From contig NZ_CP059191.1 of NCBI RefSeq assembly GCF_014251575.1, positions 186,001 to 250,000 of the forward strand: DNA of 64,000 nt, written 5' to 3'. The notes under the pieces are model-generated. The model saw only the letters and a program-made list of their open reading frames with translations. It ran no database searches and had not been told where the DNA came from. The DNA is from Blattabacterium cuenoti. Its GTDB lineage: Bacteria; Bacteroidota; Bacteroidia; Flavobacteriales; Blattabacteriaceae. Of this stretch, positions 36,016 through 44,148 are shown piece after piece. Numbering within the stretch: position 1 is the first letter of the stretch; every line of letters begins with the position of its first letter. The translations under genes and the position numbers were made by a program.

Positions 36016-36873
36016 TTATAGTATAATTTTTTCTATTGGCAATACTAATATATCCTGCGCTCCAAGTGCTTTTAAGTTTTCTATAATTCCCCAAAAATCA
36101 TTCTCATTGACAACGGAATGAACCGAACTACATTCTGAATTTGCCAGGGGAAGAATAGCTGGACTTTTAATTCCTGGGAGATAAGATATTATTTTATCTA
36201 ATCGTTCATTAGGAACATTTAATAGAATATACTTATTATTTTTGGCTTTTTTTACAGCTCTAATTCTAAATAATAATTTATCCATGATTAGATTTTGTGG
36301 AGAGCCTAAATGTAGATGTGATGCCAATACGGCTTCAGATTGAAGAACAGTTTCTACTTCTTTTAGTCCATTCATAAAAAGTGTAGATCCACTACTAACT
36401 AAATCGCAAATACAATCCGCTAAACCTATTCCAGGAGCTATTTCCACAGCTCCAGAGATTTCGTGAATTTCTGCATTGATATATCTTTTTTCGAAGAATT
36501 CTTGAACTAAAAAAGGATAACTTGTTGCAATTCTTTTTCCATCTAAATCATTTATATTGTTGTAAGATGAAGATTTAGGGACAGCTATAGCTAGTCTGCA
36601 TTTTCCAAAACCTAAAGTCTCTCTTATTTTTATTTTTTTTCTTTTTTCCAAAAGAACATTTTTTCCTACAATTCCTATATCAGCTACTCCATCTTCTAAA
36701 TATTGAGGTATATCATCGTCTCTTAGAAAAAGGATTTCTAGCGGAAAATTGAGAGCCGTTGTTTTTAATTTATCTATACCAATATTAACTTCAATGCTGC
36801 AATCTTTTAGCAACTTGATAGAGTCTTCATAAAGACGACCTGATTTTTGAATAGCTATTTTAAGTTTATCCAT
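36016..36873 (-). CDS. hisG: ATP phosphoribosyltransferase, long form
   Basis: HisG joins ATP and PRPP in the first, committed step of histidine synthesis and is the feedback-controlled enzyme. The roughly 285-residue length and a C-terminal ACT-like domain (about 215-285) mark the long, histidine-inhibited form. Visible motifs are KIAIQKSGRLYEDSI near the start and the PRPP loop in AICDLV-type segment GLADCICDLVSSGSTL. I start it at ATG 36873 (MDKLKIAIQ); an upstream extension would run through the leader. It heads the operon and is preceded by a terminator-like hairpin. Confidence 0.95.
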   Translation of the reverse strand: MDKLKIAIQKSGRLYEDSIKLLKDCSIEVNIGIDKLKTTALNFPLEILFLRDDDIPQYLEDGVADIGIVGKNVLLEKRKKIKIRETLGFGKCRLAIAVPKSSSYNNINDLDGKRIATSYPFLVQEFFEKRYINAEIHEISGAVEIAPGIGLADCICDLVSSGSTLFMNGLKEVETVLQSEAVLASHLHLGSPQNLIMDKLLFRIRAVKKAKNNKYILLNVPNERLDKIISYLPGIKSPAILPLANSECSSVHSVVNENDFWGIIENLKALGAQDILVLPIEKIIL

Positions 36874-36892
36874 ATAATAAGGAAAAAATAAC

Positions 36893-36916
36893 AAAAGCTT
36901 ACTCTTGTAAGCTTTT
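36893..36916 (-). terminator. Leader hairpin with U-tract upstream of hisG (candidate attenuator)
   Basis: On the minus strand AAAAGCTTAC pairs perfectly with GTAAGCTTTT (10 bp) around AAGA, then GTTATTTTTT follows, the form of an intrinsic terminator. It lies 19 bases before the hisG ATG (36873) and after a promoter element at 36945-36952. The flanking genes diverge, so no gene ends here; the hairpin can only act on the his leader or on regulator binding. Confidence 0.6.
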
Positions 36917-36930
36917 TATTGTAGATTAAA

Positions 36931-36939
36931 TTAATGCAT
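36931..36939 (-). other. Two-codon micro-ORF Met-His in the his leader
   Basis: The minus strand reads ATG CAT TAA, encoding Met-His-stop, 6-8 bases after the TATATTTG element, that is at the expected transcript start. It lies 15 bases before the leader hairpin. A leader with a His codon would be apt for his control, but two codons is far shorter than known his leader peptides, so chance is a real possibility. Confidence 0.2.
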
Positions 36940-36944
36940 CACAG

Positions 36945-36952
36945 CAAATATA
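36945..36952 (-). promoter_or_regulatory. Bacteroidetes -7 promoter element for the his operon
   Basis: The minus strand reads TATATTTG, a full match to TAnnTTTG, about 70 bases upstream of the hisG ATG. Transcripts from it would pass through the hairpin at 36893-36916 before reaching hisG. No -33 TTTG was found at the standard spacing. Confidence 0.55.
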
Positions 36953-37024
36953 AAAACTATTTTGAATATTTTATAATTAACCTATAAGTCTCGTTTTCTC
37001 ATAAATAAAAATTTACACAAAAAA

Positions 37025-37786
37025 ATGAAAATTATTAGTTATAATATAAATGGAATAAGATCTGGAATTAATAAAGGATTATCTGATTGGATTGAAAAGA
37101 GCAATCCAGATATTTTGTGTTTTCAAGAAATAAAAGCTTTTCCAGAACAAATAGATACTTATATTTTTGATCAATTAGGATATAATCATTATTGGTTCCC
37201 TTCAATCAAAAAAGGATATAGTGGTGTAGGTATTTTATGTAAAGAGAAACCTATTCATGTGGAATACGGAATAGGATCTCCTTTTATTGATCAAGAAGGG
37301 AGGGTATTACGTATAGATTTGAAAAAAATGTCAGTAATTAGTCTTTATCTTCCTTCAGGAAATAACATGAAAAAGAGATTAAGTTTCAAATTTTTTTTTA
37401 TGAAAAAATTTTTTTTTCATGTGAAAAAAATCATAAATGAATTGAATAATCTCATTATTTGTGGTGATTATAATATTTGTCATCATGAAATAGATATTTA
37501 TAATCCTATTAAAAACCAAGAAATTTCAGGTTTTTTACCAGAAGAAAGGGAATGGATGACTCATTTTCTAGATTTAGGATTCATAGACAGTTTTAGAAAC
37601 TGTGTTAAAGAAGCACATCATTATAGTTGGTGGAGTTATCGTTTTAATGCTAGAAAAAATAATAAAGGTTGGAGGATTGATTATGTTATGGTTAGCTATT
37701 CTTTGAAAGAAAAAATTAGGAAAGCTTCCTTATTGTCGGATGTAAAGTTCTCCGATCATTGTCCTGCTGTATTAGAAATGACCTGA
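37025..37786 (+). CDS. xth: Exodeoxyribonuclease III family nuclease
   Basis: This 253-residue EEP-fold enzyme cleaves DNA at abasic sites and trims 3' ends in base-excision repair. Key residues are visible: ISYNINGIRS (Asn7), CFQEIKA (metal Glu34), LYLPSG (Tyr), ICGDYNICHHEID (Asp/Asn pair), WRIDYVMVS and the final SDHCPAV (catalytic Asp-His). It is divergent from hisG. Its last codon and stop (ACC TGA) lie inside the acceptor stem of the convergent tRNA-Lys gene, an 8-bp overlap. Confidence 0.94.
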   Translation: MKIISYNINGIRSGINKGLSDWIEKSNPDILCFQEIKAFPEQIDTYIFDQLGYNHYWFPSIKKGYSGVGILCKEKPIHVEYGIGSPFIDQEGRVLRIDLKKMSVISLYLPSGNNMKKRLSFKFFFMKKFFFHVKKIINELNNLIICGDYNICHHEIDIYNPIKNQEISGFLPEEREWMTHFLDLGFIDSFRNCVKEAHHYSWWSYRFNARKNNKGWRIDYVMVSYSLKEKIRKASLLSDVKFSDHCPAVLEMT

Positions 37787-37851
37787 CTGGGATTCGAACC
37801 CAGGACCCTTACATTAAAAGTGTAATGCTCTACCAGCTGAGCTATCAGGTC
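37779..37851 (-). tRNA. tRNA-Lys (anticodon UUU)
   Basis: The minus strand folds as a complete 73-base tRNA. The acceptor stem GACCTGA/TCAGGTC is perfect, the D arm is AGCTCAGCTGGTAGAGC, the anticodon stem is TTACA/TGTAA with loop CTTTTAA (anticodon TTT, lysine), and the T arm is CTGGGTTCGAATCCCAG. The discriminator base is A. CCA is not encoded. A TATATTTG element lies 30 bases upstream. The 3' eight bases overlap the end of xth. Confidence 0.97.
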
Positions 37852-37881
37852 TGAAAAAAATTAAAATAATCACTGAAAAAA

Positions 37882-37889
37882 CAAATATA
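37882..37889 (-). promoter_or_regulatory. Bacteroidetes -7 promoter element for tRNA-Lys
   Basis: The minus strand reads TATATTTG, a full TAnnTTTG match, 30 bases upstream of the mature tRNA-Lys 5' end at 37851. That leaves a 5' leader of about 20-25 bases for RNase P to remove. Confidence 0.55.
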
Positions 37890-37907
37890 CTATAAATTTA
37901 TTTTTTT

Positions 37908-38429
37908 ATGAAAATCACTTTAATAGGATACATGGGGAGTGGAAAAACTTCTATAGGAAAAAGATTATCTAAGGAAATAAATTTAAATTTCTATGATTTA
38001 GATACTATTCTCGTTGAAAGTAAAAAAGAGTCAATTTATAATCTTTTTAAAAAAGAAGGAGAACTTTCTTTTAGAAAAATAGAACATTTGATGTTAAAAA
38101 AAGTTTTAAAAAAGAAAGATGAATATGTTTTATCCGTTGGAGGAGGAACTCCTTGTTTTTACAACAATATTTATTTACTAAATAAATATTCAAAAACATT
38201 TTATTTAAGAACAAATAGTTATACTCTATTTAAAAGATTATTTTTTGAAAAAAAAACAAGACCTTTGATTGCTCATTTATCAAAAAAAGAATTGTTTCAA
38301 TTTATTATGAAGCATTTGTTCCAAAGAACTTATTTCTATGAAAAATCTTCTGAAAAAATTAATACAAGTAAAAAATCTAAAAATGATATAGTTAAAGAAA
38401 TTATTAAGTTTATTTATTATAGAAAATGA
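37908..38429 (+). CDS. aroK: Shikimate kinase
   Basis: AroK phosphorylates shikimate, the fifth step of the chorismate pathway. The 173-residue P-loop kinase has ITLIGYMGSGKTSIGKRLS at the N-terminus, the shikimate-binding FYDLDTILVE and FRKIEHLML, Walker-B-like LSVGGGTPCF, and the lid region RPLIAHL. aroA at 61950 performs the following step, and the trp operon uses the chorismate. The stop overlaps the tilS ATG (ATGA), giving coupling of the two genes. Confidence 0.94.
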   Translation: MKITLIGYMGSGKTSIGKRLSKEINLNFYDLDTILVESKKESIYNLFKKEGELSFRKIEHLMLKKVLKKKDEYVLSVGGGTPCFYNNIYLLNKYSKTFYLRTNSYTLFKRLFFEKKTRPLIAHLSKKELFQFIMKHLFQRTYFYEKSSEKINTSKKSKNDIVKEIIKFIYYRK

Positions 38430-39751
38430 AAACATATGATCATGTTTTTCTAGAAAAAATTAGAAAATATTTTTCATTTCAAATAAAAAAGAAAGTATGT
38501 GTTGCTGTAAGTGGAGGATTAGATAGTATGGTTCTTATTAATGTATTACTTGATCTTTCTAACATTGAATTAGAAGCTGCTCATTGTAATTTCACACTAA
38601 GAAATAAAGAATCTAATGAAGATGAAGTTTTTATAAGAAAATTTTGTGCAAAAAAAAGTATCATATGCCATGTTAAAAAATTTGATACTTTGAATTTTTC
38701 TAAAAAAAATAAATTTTCTATACAAATGGCAGCTAGAAAACTTAGATATGATTGGTTTTCTGAATTATTAAAAAATAATTTATATGAGTACATAGTATTA
38801 GCACATCATCTTAATGATTCTATAGAAACTTTTTTCCTAAACATTTTGAGAGGAACTGGAATTAAAGGATTGTTAGGAATTCCTAAAAAAAATGAGAAAT
38901 TTATACGTCCTCTTTCTGATTTCACTAAAGAAGAAATTTTACATTATGCTAAAATCAAAAATATAAAATGGAGATCGGATAGTAGTAATCAAGAAACTAA
39001 ATATTTGAGAAATCAGATTCGTTTAATTTTATCTCAGTTTTCCTCTTTTTCATCTTTTTTTTATAAGGGGTTTAAAAAAACCATAGATCATCTTCACGAT
39101 GAAAATTTTTTAATAGAAGAAAAAATTAAAAAAGTATATCATGAAATTACATTGGAAAAAAAAGATGATCCATTTTTTTGGAAAGTTGAATGTCATAAAA
39201 TCAAAAAATTGAAACCTTTATCTTTTTATTTATTTAAATTATTTTCTCAATATGGATTTGACGATGTCAAAAGTTTAAAATCTCTTATTTATGCGCAATC
39301 TGGGAAGCAACTTATATCAAAAAAATATCGTATTATCAAAAATAGAAATAATTGGATTTTAATTTCCAATGAATTATTATCAGAAAATAAAAATAAAACT
39401 TATGTGATACAGGATTTTAAAAATGTTTGTTTACCCATTGATATTAAGTTTTTTTTTAATCCAAAAAAAGAAGATAGAAAAAAAATGTTTCTTGTAGATT
39501 TTGAAAAAATTCAATTTCCATTGCTATTAAGAACATGGAAAAAAGGAGACTTTTTTTTCCCATTTAAAATGAAAGGGAAAAAAAAATTAAGCAAGTATTA
39601 TAAAGAAAAAAAATTTTCTCTTTTAGAAAAAGAACAAACATGGTTATTAATTAATGGAAATGGGTATATTATTTTGATTGTAGGAAATCGTTTAGATGAT
39701 AGATTTAAGATAACAGAAAAAACAAAAAAAATATTAGGAATAAAAATATAA
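38426..39751 (+). CDS. tilS: tRNA(Ile)-lysidine synthase
   Basis: TilS adds lysine to C34 of the CAU-anticodon tRNA-Ile so it reads AUA rather than AUG, which matters in an AUA-rich genome like this one. The 441-residue protein has the PP-loop VAVSGGLDSMVLINVL (about 26-41), the substrate motif AHHLNDSIETFFLNILRGTGIKGL region (about 125-145), and a C-terminal TilS domain ending near KKILGIKI. It is translationally coupled to aroK by a 4-bp overlap. Confidence 0.94.
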   Translation: MKTYDHVFLEKIRKYFSFQIKKKVCVAVSGGLDSMVLINVLLDLSNIELEAAHCNFTLRNKESNEDEVFIRKFCAKKSIICHVKKFDTLNFSKKNKFSIQMAARKLRYDWFSELLKNNLYEYIVLAHHLNDSIETFFLNILRGTGIKGLLGIPKKNEKFIRPLSDFTKEEILHYAKIKNIKWRSDSSNQETKYLRNQIRLILSQFSSFSSFFYKGFKKTIDHLHDENFLIEEKIKKVYHEITLEKKDDPFFWKVECHKIKKLKPLSFYLFKLFSQYGFDDVKSLKSLIYAQSGKQLISKKYRIIKNRNNWILISNELLSENKNKTYVIQDFKNVCLPIDIKFFFNPKKEDRKKMFLVDFEKIQFPLLLRTWKKGDFFFPFKMKGKKKLSKYYKEKKFSLLEKEQTWLLINGNGYIILIVGNRLDDRFKITEKTKKILGIKI

Positions 39752-39797
39752 TTGAGTTATTATCTATTAGTCTTACAATTTCAATTAGTATTTTTTT

Positions 39798-39805
39798 TAA
39801 TTTTG
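39798..39805 (+). promoter_or_regulatory. Bacteroidetes -7 promoter element for serC
   Basis: TAATTTTG, a full match to TAnnTTTG, lies 22 bases before the serC ATG at 39828, in the 76-bp gap after tilS. This suggests serC and the following YggS gene form a separate transcript. Confidence 0.5.
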
Positions 39806-39827
39806 AAAAGAATTAGTTGTTCGATTT

Positions 39828-40895
39828 ATGAAAATACATAATTTCAATGCAGGCCCTTCTATTTTACCCCAAGAAGTTGTCAGAAAATCAGCTCAATCTG
39901 TAATTGATTTTAATGGGACCGGATTATCTTTACTTGAGATTTCTCATAGAAGTATAGACTTTTTAGAAATAATAGAAAAAACTACTTGTTTAGTAAAAAA
40001 AGTGATGAATTTGAATGATGATTATGCTATTTTATTTCTTCAAGGAGGAGCTACATTGCAATTTTCAATGGTTCCATATAATTTAATGGATCAAGAAGCA
40101 GCTTATTTAGATACAGGATTTTGGGCCAAAAATGCTATTAAGGAAGCAAAAAGATTTGGAAAAGTAAAAATTTTATTTTCTGGAAAAGATCAAAATTATA
40201 CACATATATCAAAAAATTATCAAATTCCATATCATGTAGATTATTTTCATTGCACGTCTAATAATACAATTGTTGGAACACAAATGAAAACATTTCCTCA
40301 AACATCTGTTCCAATAGTTTGTGATATGTCTTCTGATATTTTTAGTAGGAAATTAAATTTTTTACAATTCAGTTTAATTTATGCTTCTGCACAAAAGAAT
40401 GTAAGTTCTGCTGGAATGACTATCGTAATAGTGAGAAAAAATGTTTTAGGAAAAATCGAAAAAAACATTCCTTCTTATATGGATTATAAAATTCATATAC
40501 AAAATAAAAGTATTTTAAATACTCCAAACGTTTTTTCTATTTATACTTCCATGTTAACTTTGGAATGGATAGAAAAAAAAGGAGGTCTTTCTATTTTAGA
40601 AATAGAAAATAAATATAAAGCTAAATTGTTATATGATGAAATAGATCAAAATAATTTATTTGAAAATAAAATACATAAAGAAGATCGTTCTAATATGAAC
40701 GTTTCCTTTTTTTTAAAGGATAAAAAATTAGAAAAAGAATTTAATAAAATGTGGAGAAAAGAAAATATTGTTGGATTAGATGGACATAGATTTTTAGGAG
40801 GATATAGAGCCAGCATATACAATGCTCTTCCGTTGAAAAGTGTTCAATTTTTAATTGAAATCATGAAAGAATTCGAAATAAAATTTTCATCATGA
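39828..40895 (+). CDS. serC: Phosphoserine aminotransferase
   Basis: SerC makes phosphoserine from 3-phosphohydroxypyruvate and can also serve pyridoxal phosphate synthesis. The 355-residue fold-type I PLP enzyme starts with KIHNFNAGPSILPQEV. It has ISHRSIDF, LFLQGGATLQFSMVPYNL, and YASAQKNVSSAGMTIVIV whose Lys binds PLP; GHRFLGGYRASIYNA closes the active site. The following YggS-family gene overlaps by 4 bp (ATGA). Serine feeds both the one-carbon genes and tryptophan synthase in this window. Confidence 0.95.
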   Translation: MKIHNFNAGPSILPQEVVRKSAQSVIDFNGTGLSLLEISHRSIDFLEIIEKTTCLVKKVMNLNDDYAILFLQGGATLQFSMVPYNLMDQEAAYLDTGFWAKNAIKEAKRFGKVKILFSGKDQNYTHISKNYQIPYHVDYFHCTSNNTIVGTQMKTFPQTSVPIVCDMSSDIFSRKLNFLQFSLIYASAQKNVSSAGMTIVIVRKNVLGKIEKNIPSYMDYKIHIQNKSILNTPNVFSIYTSMLTLEWIEKKGGLSILEIENKYKAKLLYDEIDQNNLFENKIHKEDRSNMNVSFFLKDKKLEKEFNKMWRKENIVGLDGHRFLGGYRASIYNALPLKSVQFLIEIMKEFEIKFSS

Positions 40896-41542
40896 TAGAA
40901 AATAGATTTTTTCACATCAAAAAATTGATTCCAAAAAATATAAAAATTTTAGCAGTTTCTAAGAGTCAAGATATTTCTTCCATAGAAAAATTATACAAAT
41001 TAGGACATAGAGATTTTGGAGAAAATTATGTTCAAGAAATGATGGAGAAATATAAAAAATTGCCTAAAGATATTCATTGGCATATGATTGGAAGAATTCA
41101 AAGCAATAAATTAAAATATATAATACCTTTTATTCATTTAATTCATAGTGTTCAAAAACTAGAACAAATTCAAAAAATTAATAAAATTGCGCTAAAACAC
41201 AATAAAATTATTAATTGTCTTTTGCAAATAAAAATTTGTAAAGAAAAAAGTAAATCTGGAATCAACGATCAAGAAGCCTGTAATATATTGGAAAATTCAA
41301 TTTATAAATCGATGAATAACGTAAAAATAATAGGAATAATGGGAATGTCTTCTTTTCAAGATCTTAAAAAAGTTCACAATGAATTTTTATATTTACGTAA
41401 TTTATATAATGAGTACAAAAAAAAATATGGACATTATGTCCTTTCTATGGGAATGAGTCGAGATTATAACATAGCCATAAAATATGGGAGTACAATTATT
41501 CGATTAGGAACCTCTCTTTTTGGAGAAAGAATTATTCTATAA
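40892..41542 (+). CDS. PLP homeostasis protein, YggS family
   Basis: This 216-residue single-domain PLP-binding protein has a fold-type III barrel. The PLP lysine is in ILAVSKSQD (about residue 24), followed by FGENYVQEMMEKY, HWHMIGRIQSNKLKYI and the C-terminal LSMGMSRDYNIAIKYGSTIIRLGTSLFG. The family keeps free pyridoxal phosphate in balance and has no known enzymatic reaction. Coupling to serC, a PLP enzyme, by a 4-bp overlap is fitting. Its end overlaps the convergent trpA by 11 bp. Confidence 0.93.
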   Translation: MIENRFFHIKKLIPKNIKILAVSKSQDISSIEKLYKLGHRDFGENYVQEMMEKYKKLPKDIHWHMIGRIQSNKLKYIIPFIHLIHSVQKLEQIQKINKIALKHNKIINCLLQIKICKEKSKSGINDQEACNILENSIYKSMNNVKIIGIMGMSSFQDLKKVHNEFLYLRNLYNEYKKKYGHYVLSMGMSRDYNIAIKYGSTIIRLGTSLFGERIIL

Positions 41543-42305
41543 TAGACTTTATATATTTTTTGATGCTTTCTTCCAACTGATTTTCATTTAATGATTGAAT
41601 AAAAGAACTTCCGATAATTCCTCCATTTGCGTATTGACATGATAAATCAAAAGTTTTTTTGTCCTTTATTCCAAAACCAATTAATTTAGGAATATTTATA
41701 GACAATTTTTTTACACGTTTAAAAAACGATATTTGTTCTTCTCCAAAAGAATCATCAACTTTTCCTGTTGTTGAATTAGAAGAAACCAAATATAAAAAAC
41801 CATCAGTTATTCTGCTTAACATATAAATTCTAGATGAATCAGTTTGTGGAGTGATCAAAAATATCATTGACAATAAATATTTTTTAAATAAATTTTGGTA
41901 TTTTTCCACAAACAAATCAACAGGAAGATCTGGAAGAATTAATCCTTCGATCCCTGATTTTTTACATTTATTTAAAAATTTTTCTTCTCCAAACTTGTAA
42001 AATTGATTGTAATACCCCATAAGAATAATAGGGATTTTTATTTTTTCTTTGAATTTTTCTATTTGAGAAAATAATAAAGAAACATTCATTCCATTATTCA
42101 ATGAAGTTTGATTACTATTTTGAATAATCATTCCATCTGCCAAAGGATCAGAATAAGGTATCCCTATTTCTATTAAATCAACAGGAAAATCCTGCAGTGT
42201 TTTAATTATTTTTACAGTGCTATTTATATTAGGAAATCCAGCTGTAAAATAAATGCATAATATGTTTTCATTTTTATTTCTAAATAAATTATGTATTTTG
42301 TTCAT
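41532..42305 (-). CDS. trpA: Tryptophan synthase alpha chain
   Basis: TrpA cleaves indole-3-glycerol phosphate and passes indole to TrpB. The TIM-barrel protein of about 257 residues has IYFTAGFPN, LIEIGIPYSDPLADGMIIQN (catalytic Glu and Asp), LPDLPVD, LVSSNSTTGK, and IGFGIKDKK. I start it at ATG 42305 (MNKIHNLF); ATG 42308 immediately before is equally possible. Either way the start lies inside the end of trpB (overlap about 17-20 bp). It is the last gene of the trp operon and overlaps the convergent YggS gene. Confidence 0.95.
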   Translation of the reverse strand: MNKIHNLFRNKNENILCIYFTAGFPNINSTVKIIKTLQDFPVDLIEIGIPYSDPLADGMIIQNSNQTSLNNGMNVSLLFSQIEKFKEKIKIPIILMGYYNQFYKFGEEKFLNKCKKSGIEGLILPDLPVDLFVEKYQNLFKKYLLSMIFLITPQTDSSRIYMLSRITDGFLYLVSSNSTTGKVDDSFGEEQISFFKRVKKLSINIPKLIGFGIKDKKTFDLSCQYANGGIIGSSFIQSLNENQLEESIKKYIKSIIE

Positions 42306-43491
42306 CATTTGAAAATTTGGTAAAAAACTTATCGTAAACATTGATATCTTTATCTCCTCTACCAGATAGAGTAACAACAACTAAATCCATTTTTTTAAAT
42401 GGTATTTTTTTTAACGCAGCTAATGCATGAGAGCTTTCTAAAGCTGGGATGATTCCTTCTAATCGGGTCAATTCATATCCTGCTTGCAAAGCTTCTTCAT
42501 CCGTAGAATGCAAAAAACTAACACGTTTTTTTACAAAAAGATTAGCAAACATAGGTCCTATTCCCGGATAATCTAATCCAGGAGATATTGAATGAGCAGG
42601 AAGAACTTGCCCTTCTTCATCTTGTAAAAGCATTGTCATACATCCATGTAATATTCCTTTAGATCCACAGTGAATAGCTGCAGCTGTTTTTTTTGTTTTT
42701 ATACCTAATCCTGCAGCTTCTACTGCTACAAGATTCACTGAATCATTATCCAAAAAGTGATAAAAAGATCCTGCAGCATTACTTCCACCTCCTATGCAGG
42801 CAACTACATAATTAGGAAAAGAAGATCCTTCCTTTTCTTTTAACTGAATCTTAATTTCTTCACTAATAATAGACTGAATATCTGCAACCATTTGAGGATA
42901 AGGATGAGGACCAACCGTAGAACCTATTAAATAATAACATTCTGGATGGTTAATCCAATAACGAATAGCTTCGTTAACCGCATCTTTCAACGTTTTATCT
43001 CCACTACAAACAGAAATAACTTCGGCTCCAAGAGATTTCATTCTCAGAACATTCGTATATTGACGATGGATATCCGTTTCTCCCATAAAAACAATACATT
43101 TTAAATCCATTAATGCACAAGTAGTAGCAGTTGCTACTCCATGTTGTCCAGCTCCTGTTTCAGCAATAATCTTTTTTTTTCCCAATTTTTTTGCTAATAA
43201 AGCTTGACCTATAGTATTGTTAATTTTATGCGATCCTGTGTAATTTAGATCTTCTCTTTTTAGGTAAATCTTAGCTTTATATTTATCAGAATATTTTTTA
43301 CAAAAAAATAAAGGTGTAGGTCTTCCTGCATAATTTTTTAGTGTTTCTTTATACGATTTCTGAAATTCAAAACTTGTAATAAATTTTTTATATTTATTTT
43401 GCAATTCTGTTATATTCCTATGCAACATTTCAGGAATAAAAGCTCCTCCAAACTCTCCATAATATCCATTTTTGTCAACAAAATATTTCAT
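42289..43491 (-). CDS. trpB: Tryptophan synthase beta chain
   Basis: TrpB condenses indole with serine using PLP. The 400-residue protein has GEFGGAFIPEMLH at the N-terminus, the PLP lysine in TGSHKINNTIGQALLA (about residue 87), ETGAGQHGVATATTCAL with the catalytic Glu, CIGGGSNAAGSFYHF for phosphate binding, and ALESSHALAAL. It overlaps trpF by 4 bp (ATGA) at its start and trpA at its end, consistent with the tightly coupled alpha2-beta2 complex. Confidence 0.97.
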   Translation of the reverse strand: MKYFVDKNGYYGEFGGAFIPEMLHRNITELQNKYKKFITSFEFQKSYKETLKNYAGRPTPLFFCKKYSDKYKAKIYLKREDLNYTGSHKINNTIGQALLAKKLGKKKIIAETGAGQHGVATATTCALMDLKCIVFMGETDIHRQYTNVLRMKSLGAEVISVCSGDKTLKDAVNEAIRYWINHPECYYLIGSTVGPHPYPQMVADIQSIISEEIKIQLKEKEGSSFPNYVVACIGGGSNAAGSFYHFLDNDSVNLVAVEAAGLGIKTKKTAAAIHCGSKGILHGCMTMLLQDEEGQVLPAHSISPGLDYPGIGPMFANLFVKKRVSFLHSTDEEALQAGYELTRLEGIIPALESSHALAALKKIPFKKMDLVVVTLSGRGDKDINVYDKFFTKFSNDEQNT

Positions 43492-44114
43492 AATTCTCTT
43501 ATTTTTTTTATAAAGGAATTTAATGCAATGCTATCTTTTTTTCCTGGAAAAATTTCAAATTGACTATTTACATCAACAGCGAACATTTTTGAATGTGAAA
43601 AGTTTTTAATTTTATCAAAATCGTTTATTCCAATTCCTCCACTTAAAAAAAATGGAATTTCAAAATTATATTCATCAAGTTTTTTCCAACAAAATTTTGT
43701 TCCGCTACCCCCATAGTTAATTGTATTATTATCAAATAGAAAATAAGTACAAAAAGGAATGTAATTCATTATGTTTTTAAAAGAAAAAAAATCATCTATT
43801 CTAAAAGCTTTAATTAATTTTAATCTATTATTGAATAATCTTTCACAATAAAAAGGACTTTCTGTTCCATGCAATTGAATAAAATCCAGTTTATTTTTTT
43901 TACTCATTTTCAATACATTTTTTTCTGATTCATTTACGAAAACTCCAATTTTTAATATTTCTTTTTTTAATTTTGGAATAACAAAATCAAAACCTACAAA
44001 TCGAGGAGAATTAGGATAAAATATAAAACCCATAAAATCAGGTAGCAAATCTGAAATTTTTTGTATTTGAAATTTTAGACCACATATTTTTATTTTTAAT
44101 GATTTATATTTCAT
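43488..44114 (-). CDS. trpF: Phosphoribosylanthranilate isomerase
   Basis: TrpF is the third enzyme of the tryptophan branch and a TIM barrel. The 208 residues show LKIKICGLKF with the catalytic Cys, LPDFMGFIFYPNSPRFV, FIQLHGTES, and FFLSGGIGINDFDKI with the phosphate-binding glycines. Its start codon is inside the third copy of a 17-bp tandem repeat (44098-44148), so upstream lie two micro-ORFs that repeat its own first six codons. The stop overlaps trpB by ATGA. Confidence 0.95.
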   Translation of the reverse strand: MKYKSLKIKICGLKFQIQKISDLLPDFMGFIFYPNSPRFVGFDFVIPKLKKEILKIGVFVNESEKNVLKMSKKNKLDFIQLHGTESPFYCERLFNNRLKLIKAFRIDDFFSFKNIMNYIPFCTYFLFDNNTINYGGSGTKFCWKKLDEYNFEIPFFLSGGIGINDFDKIKNFSHSKMFAVDVNSQFEIFPGKKDSIALNSFIKKIREL

Positions 44115-44148
44115 AATGATTTATATTTCATAATGATTTATATTTCAT
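44098..44148 (-). repeat. Three tandem copies of a 17-bp unit at the trpC-trpF junction
   Basis: The minus strand reads three exact copies of ATGAAATATAAATCATT from 44148 down to 44098. Each copy offers an ATG (44148, 44131, 44114). The first two open the micro-ORF Met-Lys-Tyr-Lys-Ser-Leu-stop, and each TGA overlaps the next ATG by ATGA. The first ATG itself overlaps the trpC TGA (44147-44145), and the third is the trpF start. The unit length of 17 shifts the frame each time. Confidence 0.9.
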
